From an uncultured Bacteroidales bacterium (lineage in GTDB: Bacteria; Bacteroidota; Bacteroidia; Bacteroidales; Paludibacteraceae): 7,355 nucleotides of DNA. Positions 1 through 5,761 of this stretch are shown here, piece after piece (within the stretch, counting starts at the first letter, position 1; every line of letters starts with the position of its first letter). A program made the position numbers and the translations under genes. Location of the stretch: positions 1-7,355 of the forward strand of contig CALDPN010000059.1 of assembly GCA_937911235.1 (NCBI GenBank). The letters run 5' to 3'. The notes under the pieces are model-generated. The model worked only from the letters and a program-made list of their open reading frames with translations, made no database searches and had not been told where the DNA came from.

Positions 1-1
1 A

Positions 2-751
2 CCGATAGATGGTCTTACGGTTCAGAATGCGGCTTATGGTCTTGATTATTCTGATACATATTTTATTGCCAATGGCTATGGTATTACGTGTTCATCTCCT
101 CTAGGAAATAGCGATGAAGAAGTCGTCAACGTTGGATATGTAAACGACCATTATGCTACAACTGCTCAAGGTGCTTTAGCCGATACAGCTTTACAGCCAA
201 ATGACAATATCTCGGAACTTACGAATAATCTCAGCTATCAAACAGCCACTCAAGTTGCTAACTCAATAGCTACTGAAACGACTAATAGAGAAAATGCAGA
301 CATATCACTCCAAAATCAGATTGATGCCATTGTGTCAGCCTCTGACGTGTTTGATATTGTCGGAACTTATGCCGAATTACAGGCGTATGATATTTCGACT
401 GTTCCTGTTAATGACATTATTAAGGTTTTGGTAGACAGTACACACGATGGTGCGGCTACCTATTATCGTTGCGTAGAAAACAATAACGTCAAGAGTTGGT
501 CGTATATCGGTAGCGAGGGTGCATACTATACAAAAGCCGAGGCAGATAGTAACTTTGTTCCTAAAACAAGAACGGTCAATAATAAGGCGTTATCGAGCGA
601 TATAAATTTAACCGCAACCGATGTTGGTGCTTTGCCTAGCTCAACAGTAATACCAACAGTAAATGATTCTACTGTAACAATCCAAAAGAACGGAAGTACA
701 GTTAGCACTTTTACGCTCAATCAATACAACCACTTCGGAGCTAACAAATGA
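2..751 (+). CDS. Tail fibre protein, N-terminal/central part (5' partial, frame broken at 3' end)
   Basis: The frame is open from the window edge, so the true start lies upstream; 249 residues are visible before a TGA at 749-751. The content is typical of modular phage tail fibres. There is a YVNDHYATTAQGALADTALQ-like linker and a helical, probably trimerising stretch (TNRENADISLQNQIDAI). A DVFDIVGTYAELQAYD module follows, then YYTKAEAD, then the repeat motif RTVNNKALSSDINLTATDVG known from many fibre proteins. The role would be distal tail structure and receptor contact. The last residues (NQYNHFGANK) do not look like fibre sequence, whereas the next frame gives a natural continuation. I therefore read the TGA as the result of a frame break and not as a real C-terminus. 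The GTG at 332 is in frame but internal, not a convincing start. Fibre identity is confident; exact receptor unknown. Confidence 0.85.
   Translation, partial: PIDGLTVQNAAYGLDYSDTYFIANGYGITCSSPLGNSDEEVVNVGYVNDHYATTAQGALADTALQPNDNISELTNNLSYQTATQVANSIATETTNRENADISLQNQIDAIVSASDVFDIVGTYAELQAYDISTVPVNDIIKVLVDSTHDGAATYYRCVENNNVKSWSYIGSEGAYYTKAEADSNFVPKTRTVNNKALSSDINLTATDVGALPSSTVIPTVNDSTVTIQKNGSTVSTFTLNQYNHFGANK
678..751 (+). other. Frame break between the two halves of the tail fibre
   Basis: Both frames are open between 678 and 748. Read in the first frame, the sequence gives STVSTFTLNQ and then runs into TGA. Read one nucleotide later, it gives NTTTSELTNDSGFITSS, a normal fibre linker. Removing a single base near 725 joins them smoothly as TLNQ-TTTSELTNDSGF. 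This could be a real mutation, an assembly or sequencing error, or a programmed +1 shift. I see no recognised slippery site or stimulatory hairpin, so the first two are more likely. Confidence 0.7.
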
Positions 752-2054
752 TAGTGGATTTATCACTTCTTCAAGCCTCCCCACGGTTAATAATGGACAG
801 CTAGACATTCAGGTAAATGGCACATCTGTTGCCACGTTTACAGCAAACCAAAGCGGTAATACTACCGCTAATATTGTTGTAGGTAGTGGGTTGCCCTCAC
901 AAACAGGCAACGCAGGAAAGTTTCTAAGCACAGACGGAACAGATGCCAGTTGGCAATATTCAATAACGGATAAAGGAATGTATAGTGCTATTACACAGTA
1001 TTATCCGGGCGATGTTGTGCTGTATTATTATGATAACACTTACAGAAGTTATTTGTGCATACAGTCGGCATTAAACGAAACGCCTTACAATGAAGCAAGT
1101 AGCTATTGGAAACCTTTTGATACACCTAGTAAAATACGAATACAGAATGACTGGGGGGATAAGCCTATACTACCGTTTATGATGAACGGTTCAAGCGGAA
1201 GCACAATAACTGGGGTAATGCTCACGCCCGGAACAACAAGCACAGTTGCCAACTTTCCGACAATTAACACATCAACGGGTTTATTAAAAGCACCGAGCGG
1301 TATTGATGGCTACTCTCCCGATAGTGCTTTCGGTGCGACAGCTTTTAGCAATGACTATTCTGACTTGGATAATCTGCCTAACTACGGTGCAGGGCTTTCT
1401 TACAGTTCAAGCTCACTTCAGTTGCTTGACCAAAACGGAAACAATCTAGGCTCTGCGGTAACAATTAAGTCCACACCTGACCTTGACGGAGTAACCATAG
1501 ACACCAACTCTGATGATGAACTCGAGGCAATAGGTACTGTAAATAAGAACACAGCTGTCGGTGCAACAGCGGTCAAATACGACTGGATAGGCACTTTAGC
1601 AGAATACAACGCACAAAACGTTGAAACCCTGCACCCCGAGTGGATATGCTATATTACAGATGATGTGAGCGGTGGAGCAAGTGTTTATACTAAGACTGAA
1701 GTGAATAATTTGCTGAATGAAAAGGCTGATACTGATTTAAACAATATCACTCCGACACAGAGTTTTATCAGTATGGTTATTGGCTGGTTGATGCCGGATT
1801 ATAACAACGCAGTTACACTAACATCTTCAGACTTCCCATATACTGCTACGAAGTCGGGAATCGTCTATATTAATGGTGCGGCAAGCAATAGTACTTTTGA
1901 AATGTTTGTGAATGGGGTTAAACTGGGATCTGCTCAAGCCCCCTCTTCATATCATGGAAGAAGCGGACAAGTTATTGTTGATGTCGGCGATATAGTAACT
2001 TATGTGTCTACAGGTCTTGTAGAAGCGAGATTCGTCCCATTCAAAGGAGCATAA
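720..2054 (+). CDS. Tail fibre protein, C-terminal part (continuation in +1 frame; no proper start codon)
   Basis: This frame is open from 678 and reads sensibly as fibre from about 720 (INTTTSELTNDSGFITSS), but no ATG or GTG start with a Shine-Dalgarno precedes it. The first usable start codon is a TTG at 891 with a poor ribosome site. It is therefore best read as the second half of the upstream fibre. Modules in order: a beta-rich repeat (LDIQVNGTSVATFTANQ) resembling one at the end of the upstream half; a carbohydrate-binding-like aromatic stretch (YYPGDVVLYYYDNTYRSYLC, SSYWKPF); a fibre linker (FSNDYSDLDNLPNY); a WIGTLAEYNAQN...HPEWICYITDD module; YTKTEVNNLLNEKAD; and a C-terminal beta domain beginning near SMVIGWLMPDY, likely the receptor-binding tip. 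The stop TAA (2052-2054) abuts the Shine-Dalgarno of the next gene. It is a tail structural protein; domain limits are inferred. Confidence 0.8.
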   Translation: MNTTTSELTNDSGFITSSSLPTVNNGQLDIQVNGTSVATFTANQSGNTTANIVVGSGLPSQTGNAGKFLSTDGTDASWQYSITDKGMYSAITQYYPGDVVLYYYDNTYRSYLCIQSALNETPYNEASSYWKPFDTPSKIRIQNDWGDKPILPFMMNGSSGSTITGVMLTPGTTSTVANFPTINTSTGLLKAPSGIDGYSPDSAFGATAFSNDYSDLDNLPNYGAGLSYSSSSLQLLDQNGNNLGSAVTIKSTPDLDGVTIDTNSDDELEAIGTVNKNTAVGATAVKYDWIGTLAEYNAQNVETLHPEWICYITDDVSGGASVYTKTEVNNLLNEKADTDLNNITPTQSFISMVIGWLMPDYNNAVTLTSSDFPYTATKSGIVYINGAASNSTFEMFVNGVKLGSAQAPSSYHGRSGQVIVDVGDIVTYVSTGLVEARFVPFKGA

Positions 2055-2065
2055 AGGAGTATAAC

Positions 2066-2527
2066 ATGAGTGTAAAACAAGGTGGAAATACAATAGCTGG
2101 TGGTGGCACAGTTGACCAAACATACAACCCAGCTTCAACCAACGCTCAAAGCGGAACTGCGGTAGCAGGTGCTATTGCTAATATGGTTACCACTAATGAC
2201 CTATCTGCTGTACACGTTGTTATTGAAACTGGGACAAGCGGAAACAACTGGTATAGAAAATGGTCTGATGGTTGGCTTGAGCAAGGCGGTATTGCTGATT
2301 ACGGTTCAGATGCTAGGTCAACAAATGCAACTATCACCTTCCCCAAGGCTTTTTCTAATACTAATTATACAATCCAATATCTCGCCCAGAGAAGCGGAAC
2401 ATCTGGTAACTGTAACGGGGCTTCGGGATGCCGTAACAAAAGCAAAACAGGAATTTATCTCGCTTGGTACGGAAACGGGTCAAACGACTATATGAGATAT
2501 TTTAATTGGTATGCGGCAGGATTCTAA
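2066..2527 (+). CDS. Small tail fibre/tail-tip protein with Gp53-like C-terminal domain
   Basis: This 153-residue protein starts at an ATG preceded by AAAGGAG at 2053-2059, which overlaps the stop of the fibre gene, so the two are probably translated from one message. The N-terminus carries a VDQTYNPASTNAQSGTAVAG motif that recurs at the start of many phage fibre modules. The C-terminal half (about residues 55-153) has the pattern NWYRKWSDGWLEQGG, then FPKAFSNTNYTIQYLAQR, then a final aromatic NWYAAGF. That pattern is characteristic of the beta-rich tail-fibre tip family typified by the Gp53-like C-terminal domain. It probably forms a trimeric receptor-binding tip alone or attached to the long fibre. 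The final residues are aromatic and glycine-rich, as usual for this family. An alternative is a minor adaptor of the fibre. No signal peptide or membrane segment. Confidence 0.75.
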   Translation: MSVKQGGNTIAGGGTVDQTYNPASTNAQSGTAVAGAIANMVTTNDLSAVHVVIETGTSGNNWYRKWSDGWLEQGGIADYGSDARSTNATITFPKAFSNTNYTIQYLAQRSGTSGNCNGASGCRNKSKTGIYLAWYGNGSNDYMRYFNWYAAGF

Positions 2528-2530
2528 ACA

Positions 2531-3232
2531 ATGAAGTTATTCAAATCTAGTTCAACTTATAAGGCTTTTACAAGGTCGGTGAGAAAATACTATAAATACG
2601 GTACAACTCCGAATGTGGAAATTTTTGGCTCACCAACAATCAATAACGGTGTGGTAAGTGGCTTTAGTGGTAGTAACTATTTATTAACAATACCGGGACA
2701 ATTTTCTGCCGAAGCTGAATTTGCTAATACTTGGGAGATGGTTTTCAAAGTTAAATATACATCGGATTCAAACTATCAGAATATTTGGTGTCAAGGGACT
2801 GCTTATTCTTCAAAGTTCTTTATTAAGGAAACGGGCAAAATTGCCTTGGATATTTCTAATTCAAGTTCAAGCGTAAATGTTGTAAGTATGACAGGCACAA
2901 CAACTCTGACAAACAACACGACATATTATTTCAAAGCCGAATTTACAGGTTCTGCGTATAAGATTTATCGTTCATCAAACGGAACATCTTGGACACAAGA
3001 GGCGAGTGCAAACTCATCGACAAAGATGGTTGACCGCGGTAAAAACGCGATTGGCGCAAACATTGGCGACGGCACCAACTACAAACAATTTAAGGGGCAA
3101 ATTGATTTAACAAAGTCTTATATTAAAGCAAATGGCAAAGTCTGGTGGTCGGGAACAAAACCTGTTTCTGCCACTTCTTCCAACTATGATTATTATGAAG
3201 ACATCACCGAGTATGATGGTTTTAACTTATAG
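2531..3232 (+). CDS. Putative tail fibre-associated protein, LamG/concanavalin-like beta-sandwich
   Basis: This 233-residue protein begins three bases after the upstream stop. Its ribosome site is weak (AGGA at about 2518-2521), so it likely depends on translational coupling. After a short basic N-terminus (about 1-25) the sequence is dominated by alternating beta-strand patterns with Ser, Thr, Asn, Tyr and Trp. It includes NTWEMVFKVKYTSDSN, SSKFFIKETGKIALDI, TTYYFKAEFTGSAYKIYRSS, and near the end FKGQIDLTKSYIKANGKVWW. The order of a long strand, a YKIY-type strand and a closing 'F.G.IDL..S.I' strand is what LamG/concanavalin-type lectin domains show in phage tail proteins. It probably binds a surface glycan or decorates the fibre. 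The fold is inferred from pattern only, with no metal or sugar site identified. Confidence 0.6.
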   Translation: MKLFKSSSTYKAFTRSVRKYYKYGTTPNVEIFGSPTINNGVVSGFSGSNYLLTIPGQFSAEAEFANTWEMVFKVKYTSDSNYQNIWCQGTAYSSKFFIKETGKIALDISNSSSSVNVVSMTGTTTLTNNTTYYFKAEFTGSAYKIYRSSNGTSWTQEASANSSTKMVDRGKNAIGANIGDGTNYKQFKGQIDLTKSYIKANGKVWWSGTKPVSATSSNYDYYEDITEYDGFNL

Positions 3233-3240
3233 AGGACAAG

Positions 3241-3543
3241 ATGAACAGAATACTTATATTTCTTGCCTGTTTTTTTGGCTGTACAACGATGATTATCGGT
3301 TTCCTGTATAATCTACAATCAGGAAGAATAGACTCGCTAGAAACGTCTAATACGAGCCTACAGGCAAACAATAATTTTTTAATCAAAAAACTGGAGAAAG
3401 AACACAATGACAAATTGGAAATCAGTAGGAGAGCAGAGGAAATTGAGAAAGCGATTAAGAAAGATACAAGCGGTTTCAACTGGAATTATGATTTGTCTGC
3501 TAATCCTGTGTTGGCTACTTTTAAGCGGTTGCACCACAAGTAA
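3241..3543 (+). CDS. Inner-membrane spanin (i-spanin, Rz-like)
   Basis: This 100-residue protein has one N-terminal membrane segment (about residues 4-21, ILIFLACFFGCTTMIIGF). It continues with a charged, coiled-coil-like periplasmic region (about 25-75, rich in Lys, Glu and Asn with Leu/Ile spacing). The short tail FNWNYDLSANPVLATFKRL resembles C-termini of phage i-spanins. The ATG follows AGAGGA at about 3231-3236, right after the tail-gene stop. The family role is to pair in the periplasm with an outer-membrane lipoprotein spanin and fuse or disrupt the outer membrane in the last step of lysis. Its C-terminal third overlaps the o-spanin gene in another frame, a typical Rz/Rz1 layout. Holin and endolysin are not in this window. 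Identity rests on topology, size and the nested partner, which together are convincing. Confidence 0.85.
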   Translation: MNRILIFLACFFGCTTMIIGFLYNLQSGRIDSLETSNTSLQANNNFLIKKLEKEHNDKLEISRRAEEIEKAIKKDTSGFNWNYDLSANPVLATFKRLHHK

Positions 3544-3646
3544 AGAGTATGTAGAATTAGAACGTGAGCCGATAACTTGTATTGACTCTATGCAAACACC
3601 TAAAGATATACTTAACTGCTTAAACGAATACGCCACGAGATATTGA
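3407..3646 (+). CDS. Outer-membrane lipoprotein spanin (o-spanin, Rz1-like), overlapping i-spanin
   Basis: This 79-residue protein starts inside the i-spanin gene in another frame, overlaps it by 137 bases and runs past it. A GGAGAAAG site at 3393-3400 supports the ATG at 3407. A strongly basic N-terminus (residues 5-20) precedes a hydrophobic segment (about 27-40) ending in the lipobox LLSGC, with the lipidated Cys at position 42. The mature part would have about 38 residues with two more cysteines (58 and 71) that may form disulfides. Its C-terminus CLNEYATRY resembles other short o-spanins. The role is an outer-membrane anchor that joins the i-spanin at lysis. The n-region is longer than in a standard lipoprotein signal. 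The next gene starts on its stop codon (TGATG). Confidence 0.87.
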   Translation: MTNWKSVGEQRKLRKRLRKIQAVSTGIMICLLILCWLLLSGCTTSKEYVELEREPITCIDSMQTPKDILNCLNEYATRY

Positions 3647-4080
3647 TGAAAGTAATATACACAAAAGTTTCTGCTGATACTTGTAGAAAGAATCGGAACT
3701 TCTATAAGAATCACGTTAGAAGAGCCTTTATAGCTTGGTTAGCCTATGAGGGCTTTTTTAATGGTCTATTTACTAAAAAGGAAATCAAGGAAGCCAAAAA
3801 GGGTAAATTGCCACCTGATTGTAATATCCACCATAAAATACCATTGTCGGGGACTGAAGATGATAAATTTGTTAATAGCTTTGCTAATCTTGTCGTTATT
3901 CACAAAAGGACACACGAAAGGATAAACAAAGAGATTTTTCAACCTCAACTCAGCCCAATTATTAAAGCCCCTGTTGGGACACAAATTGAGATAGACATAC
4001 CAGAGTTTGGATATGTTGACAGACGAGGTATAGCAGAAGAACGCTCAAGGTTGTGGAAAGAAATAAAAAGGGAGCGATAA
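3646..4080 (+). CDS. HNH endonuclease-like protein
   Basis: This 144-residue protein starts at an ATG that shares its A with the o-spanin TGA, implying translational coupling; a TTG three bases earlier is possible but less attractive. The nuclease signature sits in the middle: IHHKIPLSGTEDD with paired His62-His63, then Asn81 in FANLVVIH, then His86 and His90. This matches the HH...N..NL...H pattern of the beta-beta-alpha metal finger HNH fold. There are no CxxC zinc pairs. The N-terminal part is basic and helical (about 13-54) and probably binds DNA. The stop TAA lies in the loop of a terminator-like hairpin. Its location between lysis genes and the strand switch suggests either a free-standing homing-type nuclease or one aiding packaging; the sequence does not decide. 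Confidence 0.78.
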   Translation: MKVIYTKVSADTCRKNRNFYKNHVRRAFIAWLAYEGFFNGLFTKKEIKEAKKGKLPPDCNIHHKIPLSGTEDDKFVNSFANLVVIHKRTHERINKEIFQPQLSPIIKAPVGTQIEIDIPEFGYVDRRGIAEERSRLWKEIKRER

Positions 4081-4089
4081 AGCTCCCTT
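4061..4089 (-). terminator. Hairpin terminator at the convergence point (minus strand; weak on plus)
   Basis: An eight-base-pair stem, AAGGGAGC (4068-4075) with GCTCCCTT (4082-4089), encloses a GATAAA loop. On the minus strand it is followed by TTTATTT, so with the stem end it reads TTTTTATTT, a good intrinsic terminator just after the stop of the 4092-4481 gene. On the plus strand the following bases (AACTAAATTTT) make a weaker tract, but it may also end the late transcript. The plus-strand HNH stop codon lies in the loop. Confidence 0.75.
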
Positions 4090-4091
4090 AA

Positions 4092-4481
4092 CTAAATTTT
4101 CTGAATTGTTTGTCCTTTATCGTTCAGGATATATATGTTACCTTCTGTAAGATAGGAAATACCGTCTACATTAACGTGAGATATAGAAACATTTTTCATT
4201 GGAAATTTTTCTTCTCTATCCGTTCCATATATCCATTTTTCATTCGGAGCTGTAATAATTAAGAAAGGTTTTCCTGATTCGATACCTAACATTTCAAGTA
4301 ATCCGCTTGCGCAACTTGAATGTTCGTTGTCATCTCCACACTGTCCTTCCGTTTCTTGTTGTGCAATCATATAATCCCATTGTTCAACAGAAGTTGCTCT
4401 TTTAGGATTTATTGTAATTTGTGTATCTGAATGAATTAACATATAAGATTGGGATAATCCCTTTTGAATTTTTGCGTACAT
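4092..4481 (-). CDS. Hypothetical protein with its own promoter and terminator (moron-like)
   Basis: I do not recognise this 129-residue protein. The start chosen is the ATG at 4481 because an AAGGAGA site lies at 4487-4493, five bases upstream. An upstream in-frame ATG at 4553 would add 24 residues but has no such site and falls close to the promoter -10 region. The protein is soluble, without signal peptide or membrane segment. A cluster CGDDNEHSSC (residues 48-57) could bind a metal but matches nothing I know. The C-terminal half (about 70-129) looks like short beta strands (PFLIITAPNEKWIYG, ISHVNVDGISYLTEGNIYIL). It sits between the glycosyltransferase operon and the convergent late genes, framed by its own promoter and terminator. 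That layout is typical of accessory genes acting in host takeover, exclusion or counter-defence; this role is only inferred. Confidence 0.7.
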   Translation of the reverse strand: MYAKIQKGLSQSYMLIHSDTQITINPKRATSVEQWDYMIAQQETEGQCGDDNEHSSCASGLLEMLGIESGKPFLIITAPNEKWIYGTDREEKFPMKNVSISHVNVDGISYLTEGNIYILNDKGQTIQKI

Positions 4482-4541
4482 TTGTATCTCCTTGTGTAAG
4501 TTTGTTAGTGTTTGGGGCAATAATTCACCCCGTTGCGTATA

Positions 4542-4572
4542 ATAATACAACATATAATTATTCCGTTGTCAA
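4542..4572 (-). promoter_or_regulatory. Probable sigma70-type promoter for the 4092-4481 gene
   Basis: Reading the minus strand, a perfect TTGACA (complement of 4567-4572) is followed after 19 bases by TATTAT (complement of 4542-4547), one mismatch from the consensus -10. A 17-base spacing would give TGTATT, a weaker -10. Transcription would begin near 4535 and leave a leader of about 50 bases before the Shine-Dalgarno. It starts a few bases after the stop of the glycosyltransferase gene, in the only intergenic gap of any size here. The 19-base spacer is longer than ideal, so strength is uncertain. Confidence 0.6.
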
Positions 4573-4579
4573 GCGGCGA

Positions 4580-5761
4580 CTAATGCACTTTAATCTTTCC
4601 CTTTTTTATATACTGCTGTAATAGTTCTTTCTCTTTGTCGTAATCGTGTGGCACTACGTAATTAACAGGGTTATAGAACGTTGGTGTCCGTCCGAAATCA
4701 AACCCGTACAAATCTATGCTTTTAGCCTTAAAGTGTAGGCAGATGTCGATTGCCATAAACCCAGATGACGGCTGTTTGCCTATCATTTCTTTCATTAACA
4801 TACGTTCAGTATTAGCAAGGGTTATAGCGTTATTCTTCCACGAACTCGACCTGTTGACTACAAATTGTGCTTTATATCCGGCAATCTCTTCGGGGGTTAT
4901 TACACAAGCCAGTATAAGTAACCCTGTTTTTGTCCCTTGGTCTTGCGGTTTATACAGGAAACCTTTATTAAATCTAATAATAAAATCGTGGTTGTCTATC
5001 TCTTCACCCTGCCGTTTGCCGAATAGTGATTTAGCGTTACCAACAATAGCAATGCGTTTACCTTTGATGTATTTTTCAATAGCCAATATCTCCCCGTATT
5101 TATGTTGGCTGAAAATATCCGATTTGTCTTTACCTACGAAGTGTAGGATATAAGCATCATCTTCGGGTATCGGTTGGTTGTAGAATCGCTTATGACAATA
5201 GTTAAACTTCTTATCTATGAAATTAAGTAAGTTACCCATAGCTATATTGATACACGTTTCATCGTGAAACCAATCTTTAGTTGGTATATCCGCAGTTCTC
5301 TCAACTGTAAGACATCTTTCGGTAAACCCGTATCTGCGTAGGCTATCGAGGTTCATAACCATCATACCTGTAAGCCCGTACTTCTTGTGCCCAATAACCC
5401 TTGCTTGGTATTGCCCGTATGAGTGGGACTCGCAAAGGTTAATATATGGACACGGGATATTCCATAAGTCGTCTAACGGTTTTTGACATAGGGTGTCAGC
5501 ATCAACGTAAATGATTTTCCTATATGGTAGTTCGGGAAGAAATAATTTCAAGTATGCGGCATTGCTAATCCTATCTCTGTCGCTACGTTTCCTGAAATCT
5601 TTTGTTAGTTTAATTACTTTGGTTTCGTTTTGCCCGATACGTGGGACTTCATATTCTGCCACGACTACTACTTTAGCTTTAGGGTTGTATTTCTTATACG
5701 AGGCAATAGATACTCTTGCCATTATTTCATAGTTCTTATCAATGCAGAAAACGATTATCAT
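4580..5761 (-). CDS. Two-domain glycosyltransferase: GT8-like plus GT29 (sialyltransferase-like)
   Basis: This 393-residue protein has two catalytic-looking domains. Residues 1 to about 215 match family GT8 (GT-A fold): an N-terminal strand IIVFCIDKNY, the metal-binding DAD at 87-89 in KIIYVDADTLC, MVMNLDSLR (about 134-142), DETCIN (167-172) and HFVGKDK (207-213). Residues 234-393 match GT29: motif L (RIAIVGNAKSLFG...DNHDFIIRFN, 236-265), motif S (PSSGFMAIDICL then LYGFDF, 331-356), and the His-x4-Glu of motif VS (His372, Glu377). GT8 enzymes transfer hexoses from nucleotide sugars with retention; GT29 enzymes transfer sialic acid or similar sugars from CMP donors. The start lies in an ATGA overlap with the upstream gene, with AAAGGAG at 5769-5775. 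The likely substrate is a surface or virion glycan, not determined. No signal peptide, so cytoplasmic. Confidence 0.85.
   Translation of the reverse strand: MIIVFCIDKNYEIMARVSIASYKKYNPKAKVVVVAEYEVPRIGQNETKVIKLTKDFRKRSDRDRISNAAYLKLFLPELPYRKIIYVDADTLCQKPLDDLWNIPCPYINLCESHSYGQYQARVIGHKKYGLTGMMVMNLDSLRRYGFTERCLTVERTADIPTKDWFHDETCINIAMGNLLNFIDKKFNYCHKRFYNQPIPEDDAYILHFVGKDKSDIFSQHKYGEILAIEKYIKGKRIAIVGNAKSLFGKRQGEEIDNHDFIIRFNKGFLYKPQDQGTKTGLLILACVITPEEIAGYKAQFVVNRSSSWKNNAITLANTERMLMKEMIGKQPSSGFMAIDICLHFKAKSIDLYGFDFGRTPTFYNPVNYVVPHDYDKEKELLQQYIKKGKIKVH

Noticed and set aside
748..804. ATG at 748 just after CGGAG, as a start for the second fibre half
   Set aside because: It lies in a third frame that ends at a TAG at 802-804, so it does not reach the fibre continuation.
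2169..2495. Alternative plus-strand frame inside the Gp53-like tail gene
   Set aside because: No ribosome site, low-complexity shadow translation, and the main frame has strong family patterns.
2066..3232. Diversity-generating retroelement variable region in the tail-tip genes
   Set aside because: No reverse transcriptase, no template repeat and no near-duplicate of these 3' ends with adenine-specific differences is visible in the window.
3379..3714. Minus-strand reading frame across the spanin genes
   Set aside because: Antisense shadow of two well-supported overlapping plus-strand genes.
4482..4553. Longer N-terminus for the 4092-4481 protein, starting at 4553
   Set aside because: No Shine-Dalgarno, and the extension overlaps the promoter and leader; the ATG at 4481 has a strong site.
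4531..4568. AT-rich inverted repeat near the promoter as an operator
   Set aside because: The arms match only by shifting and mainly through AT-rich runs; not better than expected for such composition.
4716..5153. Plus-strand reading frame of 145 codons opposite the glycosyltransferase
   Set aside because: It is the complement of a protein with clear GT8/GT29 motifs on the other strand, lacks a convincing ribosome site and shows no recognisable domain.
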